From Flavobacterium sp. 270 (GTDB lineage Bacteria; Bacteroidota; Bacteroidia; Flavobacteriales; Flavobacteriaceae): a DNA stretch of 64,000 nt. The translations under genes were made by a program, and so were the position numbers. The notes below the pieces were generated by a model. That model had not been told where the DNA came from, searched no databases, and saw nothing but the letters and a program-made list of their open reading frames with translations. Positions 23,039 through 32,579 of the stretch are shown one piece after another (within the stretch, counting starts at the first letter, position 1; each line of letters starts with the position of its first letter). Location: assembly GCF_004368785.1 (NCBI RefSeq), contig NZ_SODM01000002.1, forward strand, positions 186,001-250,000. Direction: 5' to 3'.

Positions 23039-25540
23039 CTAAAAATAGAATCCAAAAGATCCTTTTACAGCAAATTTATTAGCATCCGGATTATTTAAAT
23101 AACTTCCTCTCCAAGAAAAATCGATACGGAATACTTTAAAGATATTACCGATTCCGGCATTGTATTCCCAGTATACATTTTCTGGTGCAACATAAGGCTG
23201 ATCTGATGCATTTATGGCACGATTGGCATTAGAGATAGTTCCGTGTACGGCTTTTATACCAATAAATTCTCTCCAATTTAACTTTCTCATAAATGGAACT
23301 CTGGCGAATAATCTTCCTCCAAAATCATGATTCCACTGTAAAGTAGTATATTGATCAGTTATAAACTCGTAGAAATTTAAGTTACTAAAAGTATTTTCGA
23401 TCGTAAAATAAGTCTGGTTTCCAGGAATAACACTCATTAGTCCTAACGGAATTGTACCAAAAGTTTTCCCGGTTTCTAAAATAATATTTGATCTTCCTAA
23501 AGGCCCAATAATAATGGGCTGTTTATAGAAAACTTGTATTTTTTCGTATGCAAAATCGCTGTCCAGAACTCCTTTAAGACCATAACTAAAGTTTACAAAG
23601 AAATGACTAAAAGGACTGTCAACTAAATCTCTTTCAACACCAAAACCAATCGTTTTTCGTTTTGGCATATATTCAAACTGAATATTAGCTTCTGATTGTT
23701 TTACATCACTTTTGATCACACCGGTCGGATTTGCAGCTGATGGCAAAGTAGTGTAATAATCTAAACTAAATGTTGGCGATGCCGATTCTAAAGTCCTGTA
23801 TGAGAAGCCAGCCGAAACTACAAAATTCTTTTTAGGCTCCATTTCAAACGAAACGTTACTTAAATTAATGTTCGTCAATTTTCCGTTGCTTCCTGTTGTA
23901 AACAATGCAGACGAGGCAAAACTTCTTCCTAATATATCGTTTGTTGTCGTTAAACTGGCCCCAATTTGCTCGATGTCGCGCCTGTTTCCTCCGGAGATAA
24001 TGATTCGGTTTTTCTTATCAACCATCCATTTTCCAGAAACACCATATTTAAATTTACTATCGTCAAAACCATAAGCTGTGTAAGCTTGTATACGCCACGG
24101 ATCATTCGGTCCAAAGTACGTACGTCCTCCAACTCTTAAACGTAAACCTTCAACTTCATTATATCCAAAAGTTGAGAATATAGGTCCAAAATCAAAGTTT
24201 TTAAACTCAACATAACCGCTTCCTAAAATCGAAACCAGACTATATAATTGCTTAAATCGCTTGACCGTTTGCAGTGTGTCGAGCATTTTATAAATGCCTT
24301 GTTCATCTTTATTTAGTTTTTCAAAACGGTTTTCTTCCCAAAAATCATCCGGTCGTTCATAGACTGCATTGTCTATAAAATTGACTTCTTCTTTATAAAA
24401 TTTCTCTGGTTTTGGGATATTAAATTTATGGTTTCTGAATAAAGTCGTTCGTTTACCGTAAACTCCTTTTGATTTTTCTTTTTTATTCAAAGCAAAATCA
24501 GACATCATATAATCACGTGTCAGTAAGAAAACAGAATCGTTTTCTACTTCAAATTCCTGTTCGATATAAATATCTTTTACCCAGTTAATATTGGCACTTT
24601 TAGTAACGCCCATATTAATTTTTTTGATGGCAAAAGTGGTATCATTTACCCAGAAATCTCCTTTAAAAGTCAATTCGTTTTTACGTCTTGGATAAAAAAC
24701 AATATTGTAACACCATTTTTTATCAATATAAGCACTGTCTTTCAAGACATAATTGTAAACATCGATTCCTGTTCGCGAAAGCGGACTTGTAAAACTTTTA
24801 TCAAAAAATTTAAGGTGATTGTCGTAAATATTATAATCAGAATAAAGGTCTTTTACAAAAGCCAAAATCTGCTGATTTCCATTAAATCCAGAGGTTTTGC
24901 TTCCGGTAATGTTTTCTTTTGTCTTTTTTAGTTTGTTATCTCCATAAACATCATATACCGATTCATTGATAAAGATTGGCAGATATGTTTTTCCGGTAAC
25001 ATCAGAAGTATCAACATGATTAAAGATAAACTCCATTCCTTTAAAGAGCTTATTTTTCATAAAAGCACTGTCGATCGTGTTCATATCAAACTCGACTTTT
25101 TCGTACTTCTGCATTTGGTATTGATTGAAAAGATAAAGACCGTTTTTACGCTTTCTTTCCCATATTTTTCTCAAAATATCCAAAGCTGGATTGTTCTTTT
25201 TGGATGTCTTTCCTGTAAAAATTACAACTTCGTTAAGCGCTTCAGCTTCGCCAAGAACAATTTTAAAATCGTAATTAACGGCTTTTTCCAGTGGCACTTC
25301 TTTATCTGAAAAACCAGCAGAAGTTACTAATAAAGCGGTATAAGTATTTGGAGATTCCAGATAAAAACGTCCATCTTCATTAGAAACAATTCCTGTATTT
25401 GACCCTTTAAAAACAACATTGGCAAAAGGAACAGGCTGATTTGATTTATCCAAAACAATTCCACTCACTTTAGTTTGTGCAAAACCGATATTCACAAGTG
25501 CGAATACAAAAAACAGGCTGAGTAAAATTATTCTTTTCAT
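23039..25540 (-). CDS. DUF5686 family outer membrane protein with carboxypeptidase-like domain
   Basis: 833 aa with signal peptide (MKRIILLSLFFVFALVNIGFAQ), then a carboxypeptidase-regulatory-like domain (about 24-98: VSGIVLDKSNQPVPFANVVFKGSNTG-type). Next comes the DUF5686 core beginning LRKIWERKRKNGLYLFNQYQMQKYEKVEFD, and finally a beta-barrel-like C-terminus ending KGSFGFYF. No plug domain is visible, so it is not a TonB receptor. The function of the family is unknown; an outer-membrane location is inferred from the aromatic C-terminus. It is a single gene, separated from pdhB by a terminator. Confidence 0.85.
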   Translation of the reverse strand: MKRIILLSLFFVFALVNIGFAQTKVSGIVLDKSNQPVPFANVVFKGSNTGIVSNEDGRFYLESPNTYTALLVTSAGFSDKEVPLEKAVNYDFKIVLGEAEALNEVVIFTGKTSKKNNPALDILRKIWERKRKNGLYLFNQYQMQKYEKVEFDMNTIDSAFMKNKLFKGMEFIFNHVDTSDVTGKTYLPIFINESVYDVYGDNKLKKTKENITGSKTSGFNGNQQILAFVKDLYSDYNIYDNHLKFFDKSFTSPLSRTGIDVYNYVLKDSAYIDKKWCYNIVFYPRRKNELTFKGDFWVNDTTFAIKKINMGVTKSANINWVKDIYIEQEFEVENDSVFLLTRDYMMSDFALNKKEKSKGVYGKRTTLFRNHKFNIPKPEKFYKEEVNFIDNAVYERPDDFWEENRFEKLNKDEQGIYKMLDTLQTVKRFKQLYSLVSILGSGYVEFKNFDFGPIFSTFGYNEVEGLRLRVGGRTYFGPNDPWRIQAYTAYGFDDSKFKYGVSGKWMVDKKNRIIISGGNRRDIEQIGASLTTTNDILGRSFASSALFTTGSNGKLTNINLSNVSFEMEPKKNFVVSAGFSYRTLESASPTFSLDYYTTLPSAANPTGVIKSDVKQSEANIQFEYMPKRKTIGFGVERDLVDSPFSHFFVNFSYGLKGVLDSDFAYEKIQVFYKQPIIIGPLGRSNIILETGKTFGTIPLGLMSVIPGNQTYFTIENTFSNLNFYEFITDQYTTLQWNHDFGGRLFARVPFMRKLNWREFIGIKAVHGTISNANRAINASDQPYVAPENVYWEYNAGIGNIFKVFRIDFSWRGSYLNNPDANKFAVKGSFGFYF

Positions 25541-25548
25541 ATTTTGAC

Positions 25549-25593
25549 AAAAAAAAACTTCACCAATTATTCTGACTGATGAAGTTTTTAAAG
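25549..25593 (-). terminator. Terminator of pdhB
   Basis: AAACTTCA (25555-25562) pairs with TGAAGTTT (25580-25587), followed on the minus strand by a T-run. Confidence 0.75.
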
Positions 25594-25606
25594 TATGTTT
25601 TTATTA

Positions 25607-26584
25607 CTATTTGTACATTACTTTTTTTACTGCTTTTACTACATCAGCTGCATTTGGCAACCAGTCTTTTAGTAAAACAGGAGAGTAAGGTGCTGGCGTG
25701 TCTGCTGTCGTAATACGCTGAATTGGCGCATCAAGAAAATCAAATGCCTGCTCTTGTACGATATAGGTGATTTCAGAAGAAATACTTGCAAATGGCCAAG
25801 CTTCTTCTAAAATTACTAAACGATTTGTTTTTTTAACAGAAGTTAAGATCGCGTCTTTATCCATTGGACGTACTGTTCTTAAGTCGATAATTTCGCATGA
25901 AATTCCTTCTTTAGCCAATTCATCAGCAGCGATAAAAGCTTCTTTGATAATCTTTCCAAAAGAAACGATAGTTACATCTTTTCCTTCACGTTTAACATCT
26001 GCAACTCCTAAAGGAATTGTATATTCTCCGTCTGGCACTTCTCCTTTGTCACCATACATTTGCTCAGATTCCATGAAAATTACAGGATCGTTATCGCGAA
26101 TTGCAGATTTCAAAAGCCCTTTTGCATCGTAAGGAGTTGAAGGCACAACAACTTTAAGACCCGGAGTATTTGCAAACCAGTTTTCTAAAGCTTGTGAGTG
26201 AGTTGCTCCTAATTGACCTGCAGAAGCAGTTGGTCCGCGGAAAACGATTGGCACATTAAATTGACCACCAGTCATTTGACGCATTTTAGCAGCGTTATTT
26301 ATAATTTGATCAATACCTACTAAACAGAAGTTGAAAGTCATGTATTCTACAATTGGTCTACATCCGTTCATTGCAGAACCTACTGCAATTCCAGTAAAAC
26401 CAAGCTCAGCAATTGGAGTATCGATTACTCTTTTTTCGCCAAACTCTGCAAGCATTCCTTTTGAAGCTTTGTATGCTCCGTTGTATTCTGCAACTTCTTC
26501 GCCCATTAAATATATGGATTCATCGTGACGCATTTCTTCGCTCATCGCTTCGCAAATGGCCTCTCTAAATTGTATTGTTCTCAT
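25607..26584 (-). CDS. pdhB: Pyruvate dehydrogenase E1 component, beta subunit
   Basis: This is the beta chain of the thiamine-diphosphate E1 that decarboxylates pyruvate for acetyl-CoA synthesis. The 325 aa have the family start (MRTIQFREAICEAMSEEMRHD), the FMTFNFCL..IDQIINNAAKMRQMTGGQ..VPIVFRGP stretch, the EN-WFANTPGLKVVVPSTPYDAKGLLKSAIRD block and the EEAWPFASISSEI C-terminal segment. The alpha subunit and E2 are not adjacent here. A TATTTTTG box (26616-26623) lies about 30 bases before the start. Confidence 0.93.
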   Translation of the reverse strand: MRTIQFREAICEAMSEEMRHDESIYLMGEEVAEYNGAYKASKGMLAEFGEKRVIDTPIAELGFTGIAVGSAMNGCRPIVEYMTFNFCLVGIDQIINNAAKMRQMTGGQFNVPIVFRGPTASAGQLGATHSQALENWFANTPGLKVVVPSTPYDAKGLLKSAIRDNDPVIFMESEQMYGDKGEVPDGEYTIPLGVADVKREGKDVTIVSFGKIIKEAFIAADELAKEGISCEIIDLRTVRPMDKDAILTSVKKTNRLVILEEAWPFASISSEITYIVQEQAFDFLDAPIQRITTADTPAPYSPVLLKDWLPNAADVVKAVKKVMYK

Positions 26585-26615
26585 ATTTATATTGTATGTT
26601 GAATTTTCTGAAGAG

Positions 26616-26623
26616 CAAAAATA
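26616..26623 (-). promoter_or_regulatory. -7 box of pdhB
   Basis: TATTTTTG on the minus strand matches TAnnTTTG, with a predicted start about 26 bases before the ATG. No clear -33 element. Confidence 0.45.
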
Positions 26624-27073
26624 AATATTTTAAATAACTTAAAAGCATAAATTGAATTTAAAATACAGGAACTTCTTTCTCTTTGCCTCCATTTAACTTT
26701 TTAAAAATTATTGTGATATTTACGAAATCGTTGTAATTATCCTTTTATTTCTTAAAAAAATTTTAGACAAATTCAACTCTATTTGTTTAATTCTAAAATT
26801 TATAAAATTACACCATACTAACGTAAGAACTGAAAACGTAGTATAAATTGACGTAAAGTTTAACACTTGTTTACACCACTCTAGATTGTAAAATTACTAA
26901 GAATCAATAGAAATGAGTAAATTTTTAATTTTGTTTGCCGACAAAAAGCCTTCAATATTAAACAATCTTCGAAATCGTAATAGTTTTTAAAAATATTATG
27001 CATGCATAGTATAATTATTCCAAATTAAATTCTAAATTTGTAAAAGCATATTACAAATTCAAAATATATACTT
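26624..27073. other. Divergent intergenic region pdhB / etfB
   Basis: It is very AT-rich. It contains a perfect 12-bp palindrome TATGCATGCATA (26997-27008) about 25 bases upstream of the etfB -7 box TAAATTTG (27033-27040), and three scattered ACGTA words at 26819-26860. A 25-codon ORF (26913-26990, starting MSKFLILFADKK) is present but has no other support. Nothing else is recognisable. Confidence 0.5.
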
Positions 27074-27820
27074 ATGAAAATATTGGTTTGCATCAGCCAT
27101 GTGCCTGATACTACTTCAAAAATTAACTTCTCCAATGGTGATTCAGAATTTGATACCAATGGCGTACAATATGTAATTAATCCTAATGATGAGTTTGGTC
27201 TTACTCGTGCAATTTGGTTTCAAGAACAACAAGGTGCTACTGTAACTGTAGTAAATGTTGGAGGTCCAGATACAGAGCCAACTTTACGTAAAGCATTGGC
27301 AATTGGTGCAAACGAAGCAATTCGTGTAAACGCTAATCCAACTGATGGTTTTTTTGTTGCAAAACAATTGGCTGAAGTAATTAAAACTGGCGGATACGAT
27401 TTAGTAATTGCAGGAAAAGAATCTTTGGATTATAATGGCGGAATGGTTCCTGGAATGATTGCCGGAATTTTAGGTTCAAACTTTTTAAACTCTTGTACAA
27501 GTTTAACTGTTGACGGTAATAATGTAAAAGCGGTTCGTGAAATCGACGGTGGAAAAGAAACTGTAAGCACTACTCTTCCTTTAATTATTGGAGGTCAAAA
27601 AGGTCTTGTTGAAGAAAAAGATTTACGTATTCCTAACATGAGAGGAATTATGACAGCGAGAACTAAAGCACTTACTATTTTAGAGCCTGTTGATGCTCCT
27701 GTAAATACAAAAGCAGTGAAATTTGAAAAACCAGCTCCTAAATCTGCAGTAAAATTAATTTCTGCTGATAATTTAGATGAGTTAATCAATTTATTACACA
27801 ACGAAGCGAAAGTAATCTAG
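27074..27820 (+). CDS. etfB: Electron transfer flavoprotein, beta subunit
   Basis: With EtfA it carries electrons from acyl-CoA and other dehydrogenases to the quinone pool. The 248 aa begin MKILVCISHVPDTTSKI, typical for EtfB. They include the AMP-binding region (GYDLVIAGKESLDYNGGMVPGMIAG) and the conserved LPLIIGGQKGLVEEKDLRIPNMRGIMTARTKAL recognition-loop block. etfA follows 74 bases downstream on the same strand. It is divergent from pdhB. Confidence 0.95.
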   Translation: MKILVCISHVPDTTSKINFSNGDSEFDTNGVQYVINPNDEFGLTRAIWFQEQQGATVTVVNVGGPDTEPTLRKALAIGANEAIRVNANPTDGFFVAKQLAEVIKTGGYDLVIAGKESLDYNGGMVPGMIAGILGSNFLNSCTSLTVDGNNVKAVREIDGGKETVSTTLPLIIGGQKGLVEEKDLRIPNMRGIMTARTKALTILEPVDAPVNTKAVKFEKPAPKSAVKLISADNLDELINLLHNEAKVI

Positions 27821-27894
27821 TAATCAGTATTCAGTCGCAGTTTTCAGTTTTTCGAACTTGAAACCTGAAACTTTAAACTCTTAAACAAAAAATT

Positions 27895-28863
27895 ATGTCA
27901 TTATTAATATATGCAGAATCTGCAGAAGGAAAATTTAAAAAAGTTGCTTTTGAATTAGCTTCATACGCTAAGAAAGTGGCTGAAACTTTAGGAACAACTG
28001 TTACTGCTGTAACCGTAAACATCAGCGATGTAAGCGAATTAGCAAAATACGGAGTTGATAAAGTTCTAAAAGTAAACAATGATAAATTAGCTGGTTTTAC
28101 TGCAAAAGCTTACGCCGATGTTATCAAACAAGCTGCTCAAAAAGAAGGAGCAAAAGTAATTTTACTTTCTTCAACTACAGACAGTATTTATCTTTCATCA
28201 TTAGTTGCTGTATCATTAGAGGCTGGTTTTGCTTCAAATGTTGTAGGACTTCCTGTAAGCACTTCACCTTTTCAGGTAAAAAGAAATGCTTTTTCAAACA
28301 AAGCTTTTAATATTACAGAAATCAATACTGATGTAAAAGTTCTTGGTCTTGCTAAAAACTCTTACGGAATTTTTGAAAGCGCCGGAGCCGGAGCTGTAGA
28401 AGACTTTAACCCAACTATCGGTGATAATGATTTTGGTGTAAAAGTAGAATCTGTAGAAAAAGTAAGCGGAAAAGTTTCTATCGCTGATGCTGATATTGTA
28501 GTTTCTGGCGGACGCGGACTAAAAGGCCCGGAAAACTGGGGATTGGTAGAAAATCTAGCAGAAGTTTTAGGTGCAGCAACAGCATGCTCTAAACCTGTTT
28601 CTGATTTAGGATGGAGACCTCATAGCGAGCACGTTGGACAAACAGGAAAGCCTGTTGCGACTAACTTATATATCGCAATTGGTATTTCTGGAGCAATTCA
28701 GCATATTGCGGGAATCAACTCATCAAAAGTAAAAGTGGTAATCAACAGCGATCCAGAAGCTCCTTTCTTTAAAGTTGCAGATTATGGTATTGTTGGAGAC
28801 GCATTTACTATTGTACCAGAATTAACAGAGAAATTAAAAGCTTTTAAAGCACAGCATTCATAA
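27895..28863 (+). CDS. etfA: Electron transfer flavoprotein, alpha subunit
   Basis: This is the FAD-binding partner of EtfB. Of the 322 aa, the N-terminal half is the variable domain. The C-terminal FAD domain is clear: VVSGGRGLKGPENW, VSDLGWRPHSEHVGQTGKPVATNLYIAIGISGAIQHIAGI with the conserved Arg and Ser-x-x-x-GQTG, and NSDPEAPFFKVADYGIVGDAF. It is ended by a strong terminator at 28888-28936. Confidence 0.95.
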   Translation: MSLLIYAESAEGKFKKVAFELASYAKKVAETLGTTVTAVTVNISDVSELAKYGVDKVLKVNNDKLAGFTAKAYADVIKQAAQKEGAKVILLSSTTDSIYLSSLVAVSLEAGFASNVVGLPVSTSPFQVKRNAFSNKAFNITEINTDVKVLGLAKNSYGIFESAGAGAVEDFNPTIGDNDFGVKVESVEKVSGKVSIADADIVVSGGRGLKGPENWGLVENLAEVLGAATACSKPVSDLGWRPHSEHVGQTGKPVATNLYIAIGISGAIQHIAGINSSKVKVVINSDPEAPFFKVADYGIVGDAFTIVPELTEKLKAFKAQHS

Positions 28864-28887
28864 TTTAAAAATTCTCTATAAATTTAT

Positions 28888-28936
28888 AGCTGCCTAAAAA
28901 TAAGATAATCGTATCTTTGTTTTAGGCAGCTTTTTT
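28888..28936 (+). terminator. Terminator of etfBA
   Basis: AGCTGCCTAAAA pairs with TTTTAGGCAGCT, followed by six Ts. Confidence 0.92.
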
Positions 28937-29028
28937 GTTTCACATTTTTTGATTAAAATTGCAGCTTTATTTTCCAATCAAAAAAAGCACTAAAATGAGG
29001 CATTAACTGCCCTTTTTTACCAACATAT

Positions 29029-29652
29029 ATGAGTCTAGTAAAACTATCTATAAAAGGAATATCATACAGTCAAACTCAAAACGGGGCTTATGCCTTAATT
29101 TTGAATGAAGTTGACGGCGAAAGAAAATTACCAATCGTTATTGGTGCTTTTGAAGCTCAATCAATTGCTATTGCCTTAGAAAAAGAAATAAAACCTCCTC
29201 GCCCATTAACACACGATTTATTCAAAAATTTTGCCGAAAGATTTGATATTGTTGTAAAACAAGTAATCATTCACAAATTGGTTGACGGTGTTTTTTACTC
29301 TAGTTTAATCTGCGAAAGAGATAAAATAGAAGAAATAATCGACGCCAGAACTTCTGACGCTATCGCATTGGCATTGCGTTTTAATGCGCCAATTTTTACT
29401 TATAAAAACATTTTGGATAAAGCCGGTATTTACCTTAAATCAAATACTGCTGACACTGATCAAGGCGCACAGGAAATTGATGATGTACTTTCTAACCCGG
29501 AAACTTTTGGACACGAAGAAGAAAGCAATCAATCTGGAGATGTTTATGCAAAACATAGTTTACAAGAGCTTAATGATCTTTTAGATCAGGCAGTTTCTCA
29601 GGAAGATTATGAAAAAGCAGCCAAAATTAGAGACGAAATTTCTAAAAGATAA
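29029..29652 (+). CDS. Bifunctional nuclease (BFN/DUF151) domain protein with UVR motif
   Basis: 207 aa. The BFN/DUF151 domain (about 1-135) shows the LPIVIGAFEAQSIAIALE core and the IDARTSDAIALALRFNAPIFT segment. A C-terminal UvrB/UvrC-type motif (QELNDLLDQAVSQEDYEKAAKIRDEISKR, about 178-206) is added. This combination is common in Bacteroidota. BFN proteins in plants have RNase/DNase activity; the bacterial role is not established. Confidence 0.88.
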   Translation: MSLVKLSIKGISYSQTQNGAYALILNEVDGERKLPIVIGAFEAQSIAIALEKEIKPPRPLTHDLFKNFAERFDIVVKQVIIHKLVDGVFYSSLICERDKIEEIIDARTSDAIALALRFNAPIFTYKNILDKAGIYLKSNTADTDQGAQEIDDVLSNPETFGHEEESNQSGDVYAKHSLQELNDLLDQAVSQEDYEKAAKIRDEISKR

Positions 29653-29684
29653 TTTCAAATTTTAAAAAAACTAATCAAATTAAA

Positions 29685-30287
29685 ATGAATATTAAAGTCA
29701 TAATTTTTTTAGTAATTTTTATTATTTGTGGGTGTTCCAGAAAAACCAATCCTATTGAGGCGTATAGAAATTTAAAAGAAAACAGAACGCTTAGTACACA
29801 TATTCCAACTGAGCCATTATCATTAAACGAAAATCACAAATTAGAATTAAAAATTAGTGATTCTGTAATGACTTATGGTGAAAACGAAAAAAAAACTTAT
29901 ACAAACTATAAAGGTTACAATTTTACCTTAGAATCGAATAAAAAATACAAATTAACTATTAGCAGCATTTGTGATTGTTTTGGTTTTAAAAAATATATGT
30001 TTATCCCTTTAGCATCAATTTTAGATCAAAACGGAATGACAACAAAAACAGAGGAACTGCCTGATACATTTGATTATCGATATGGACCTCTATCCTTGAA
30101 TAAAACCTGGATAATAGAAAATACAACGAATGGCAATTACAAATTGTACCTTGCTTCGAATAATAAAAATCTAAACGAAAGTATTTATAAATTTTTCACT
30201 AATCCAGTGCCGATGACGATAAATATTAAATCAACAACGGTAGGAAAATTTACAATTAGAATTGAAGAAATAAAACAAGACCTATGA
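29685..30287 (+). CDS. Hypothetical lipoprotein coupled to thyA
   Basis: 200 aa with a lipoprotein signal ([12 protein letters not shown], lipobox Cys at about residue 17). The rest is soluble, Lys/Asn-rich and predicted beta-rich, with one Cys pair (ICDC) near residues 92-94. The family is not recognised. Its last four bases overlap the thyA start (ATGA), so a periplasm-facing lipoprotein and a cytosolic enzyme share translation coupling, with no evident functional link. Confidence 0.65.
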   Translation: MNIKVIIFLVIFIICGCSRKTNPIEAYRNLKENRTLSTHIPTEPLSLNENHKLELKISDSVMTYGENEKKTYTNYKGYNFTLESNKKYKLTISSICDCFGFKKYMFIPLASILDQNGMTTKTEELPDTFDYRYGPLSLNKTWIIENTTNGNYKLYLASNNKNLNESIYKFFTNPVPMTINIKSTTVGKFTIRIEEIKQDL

Positions 30288-31135
30288 AACAATACTTAGA
30301 CCTAGTAAAACACGTATTAGAAAACGGCAACCAAAAAGGAGACCGTACGGGAACTGGAACCAAAAGTGTTTTTGGCTATCAAATGCGTTTTGATTTAAGT
30401 GAAGGTTTCCCAATGGTTACGACCAAAAAATTACACTTAAAATCGATCATATACGAATTACTTTGGTTTTTAAAAGGTGATACTAATATAAAATATCTTC
30501 AGGAAAACGGAGTTAAAATCTGGGATGCCTGGGCAGATTCAAATGGAGATTTGGGACCAGTTTACGGACATCAGTGGCGCAACTGGAACAGTGAAGAAAT
30601 TGATCAGATTTCGGAATTAATTACAGAATTAAAAACGAATCCTAACAGCAGAAGAATGTTAGTTTCTGCTTGGAATCCTTCTGTTCTTCCAGATACTAAA
30701 AAATCATTTGAGGAAAATGTGGCAAATAATAAAGCCGCTTTACCTCCTTGTCATGCCTTTTTTCAATTTTATGTAACAAGTCCTGATCCTGAAAAAGGAG
30801 AAACAAGAGGAAAACTTTCCTGTCAATTGTACCAAAGAAGTGCTGATATATTTTTAGGAGTTCCTTTTAATATTGCATCATACGCACTTTTAAACATGAT
30901 GATTGCTCAGGTTTGTGATTTAGACGCAGGCGAATTTATTCATACCTTTGGAGACGCACATATTTACAACAATCACTTCGAACAGTTGGAATTACAACTA
31001 ACACGTGAACCAAAACCATTACCAAAAATGATTTTAAATCCAGAGATTAAAAACATTTTTGATTTTGATTACAATGATTTTACACTTTTAGATTATGAAC
31101 CGCACGCTGGCATAAAAGGAAGTGTTGCAGTATAA
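30284..31135 (+). CDS. thyA: Thymidylate synthase
   Basis: This enzyme methylates dUMP to dTMP with methylene-tetrahydrofolate. The 283 aa carry R21 in DRTGTGT, WDAWAD (80-84), the nucleophile Cys156 in [10 protein letters not shown] and [18 protein letters not shown]. Compared with the E. coli enzyme (264 aa), about 13 extra residues ([13 protein letters not shown]) lie just before the active-site Cys. folA, which regenerates its folate cofactor, lies 930 bases downstream on the same strand. Confidence 0.97.
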   Translation: MKQYLDLVKHVLENGNQKGDRTGTGTKSVFGYQMRFDLSEGFPMVTTKKLHLKSIIYELLWFLKGDTNIKYLQENGVKIWDAWADSNGDLGPVYGHQWRNWNSEEIDQISELITELKTNPNSRRMLVSAWNPSVLPDTKKSFEENVANNKAALPPCHAFFQFYVTSPDPEKGETRGKLSCQLYQRSADIFLGVPFNIASYALLNMMIAQVCDLDAGEFIHTFGDAHIYNNHFEQLELQLTREPKPLPKMILNPEIKNIFDFDYNDFTLLDYEPHAGIKGSVAV

Positions 31136-31140
31136 AACAT

Positions 31141-31178
31141 AAAAAAAATATCCGCTCAAAAGGCGGATATTTTTTTTA
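31141..31178. terminator. Bidirectional terminator after thyA
   Basis: AATATCCGC pairs with GCGGATATT, with an A-run and a T-run of eight bases each. It serves thyA (+) and the CBM48 gene (-). Confidence 0.92.
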
Positions 31179-31472
31179 TACTACTAATACACTATTTTCG
31201 CTTCCTGCATACTCATTCCATTGGTAAGAATCTGCTTCGGGATCGTTTATATATATTCCGTCGATTACATATTTAAACTCGTAAATTGCATCTTTAACCA
31301 AATCGTAAGTTGCTTTAAAAGTTCCATTTTTGAGTTTACTTAAAGTTCCTTCTTCAGCATTCCAATTGTTAAAATCGCCAACAACTGCAGCAGAATTTGC
31401 TTCTTTAGCATCAATAGAAAAAGTAACTTTACATACTGGTTTCGTTTTAATAAATTGTTTCTTCAAAGACAT
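31176..31472 (-). CDS. Small stand-alone glycogen-binding (CBM48/AMPK-like) domain protein
   Basis: 98 aa, almost entirely one carbohydrate-binding module: VGDFNNWN (32-39) with the two sugar-contact Trp/Asn-type residues, then FKYVIDG and NDPEADSYQWNEYAGSENSVLVV at the end. It lacks any catalytic domain and has no signal peptide, so it is cytosolic. Isolated CBM48 proteins occur in Bacteroidota. A role in binding glycogen or as a regulatory subunit is possible but not shown. Confidence 0.85.
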   Translation of the reverse strand: MSLKKQFIKTKPVCKVTFSIDAKEANSAAVVGDFNNWNAEEGTLSKLKNGTFKATYDLVKDAIYEFKYVIDGIYINDPEADSYQWNEYAGSENSVLVV

Positions 31473-31710
31473 AACTGTTTAGTTTTTAGATTTATACATT
31501 AAAATTAAGCAAATTCTTTCAAACATCAGATACCGCTCTAATCGATTTACGAGAATATTAAAAACAGCATATTTTTTTAGTCATATCAATAATTTAAACT
31601 GCCTTATATTTTGTATTTCAAATTGTTAAGACATTTAAAGACAAATATTCTGCGGTCAAAATAGTATGTTTTCAAAATAAATTTTAACTTTATAAACTCA
31701 TTTATATCTT

Positions 31711-32055
31711 ATGGAAAAAGAAGTGCACGAACAATATGAATATGCAAGAAGAAGATTAAGACAGAAAAAAATCTTATACTTTCATTTTGTATTGTTTCTT
31801 ATAGGAAGTTTGTTTCTATTTGTTGCAAATAGGTTTTTTGGTTTTGGTGCTAATACAGATCAAAACTGGTGTATTTGGGGTATTACGATATGGCTTTTTA
31901 TATTTATCCTGCATTTTATAAAGGTTTATATTACAGATCGATTTATGAATAAAAAATGGGAAAGAGAGCAAATTGACAGACTTGTTGCTTTACAGCAAAA
32001 AAGAATTACTCAGCTAGAATCCAGAGTAAATGAGGATACCGAAAATAAAATTTAG
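31711..32055 (+). CDS. 2TM domain membrane protein
   Basis: 114 aa with two membrane helices (about 23-42 and 53-73). They are flanked by the typical YARRRLRQKK N-terminal segment and a basic, helical C-terminus (WEREQIDRLVALQQKRITQLE). This is the 2TM family, found in Bacteroidota alone or fused to histidine kinases. No function is assigned. It is followed by folA after 12 bases and is likely co-transcribed with it. Confidence 0.85.
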   Translation: MEKEVHEQYEYARRRLRQKKILYFHFVLFLIGSLFLFVANRFFGFGANTDQNWCIWGITIWLFIFILHFIKVYITDRFMNKKWEREQIDRLVALQQKRITQLESRVNEDTENKI

Positions 32056-32067
32056 TTTTAGAATACC

Positions 32068-32550
32068 ATGATTATAATGATAGCGGCTGTTGCCGAAAAC
32101 AATGCTCTTGGAAAAAACAATGAATTGGTATGGCATCTGCCAAATGATTTTAAAAGATTTAAATCATTAACTACTAATCATCATATTATTATGGGGAGAA
32201 AAACTTTTGAGAGTTTTCCGAAACCATTACCAAACAGAACTCATATTGTAATTACACGCCAAACGGATTACAATCGCGAAGGTTGTATTGTTGTTGATAG
32301 TATTGAAAAAGCAATTGCATTATGTCCGGAAGATGAAGATTCTTATATTATTGGCGGAGGCGAAATTTATGAACTCGGAATGCCTCTTGCTGATATTATC
32401 GAAATAACCAAAGTACATCACAGTTTTGATGCTGATGCTTTTTTTCCAAAGATTAATAAAAATGAATGGATGCTGGTAGAATCGGAAGAAAATTTTAAAG
32501 ATGAAAAACATCTTTATGATTATACTTATGAAACTTACATTAGAAAATAA
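32068..32550 (+). CDS. folA: Dihydrofolate reductase
   Basis: This enzyme reduces dihydrofolate to tetrahydrofolate using NADPH, restoring the cofactor consumed by ThyA. The 160 aa include AENNALGKNNELVWHLPNDFKRFK (9-32) with catalytic Asp27. They also include the NADPH-site segments MGRKTFESFPKPLPNRTHIVITR and YIIGGGEIYE. The length and motif order are standard. It is ended by the terminator at 32551-32579. Confidence 0.97.
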   Translation: MIIMIAAVAENNALGKNNELVWHLPNDFKRFKSLTTNHHIIMGRKTFESFPKPLPNRTHIVITRQTDYNREGCIVVDSIEKAIALCPEDEDSYIIGGGEIYELGMPLADIIEITKVHHSFDADAFFPKINKNEWMLVESEENFKDEKHLYDYTYETYIRK

Positions 32551-32579
32551 AAAAACATCCTCTTTTGGAGGATGTTTTT
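32551..32579 (+). terminator. Terminator of folA
   Basis: AACATCCTC and GAGGATGTT form a stem with A- and T-runs. Confidence 0.9.

Noticed and set aside
26913..26990. 25-codon ORF upstream of etfB as a leader peptide
   Set aside because: No terminator follows it and no amino-acid run stands out.
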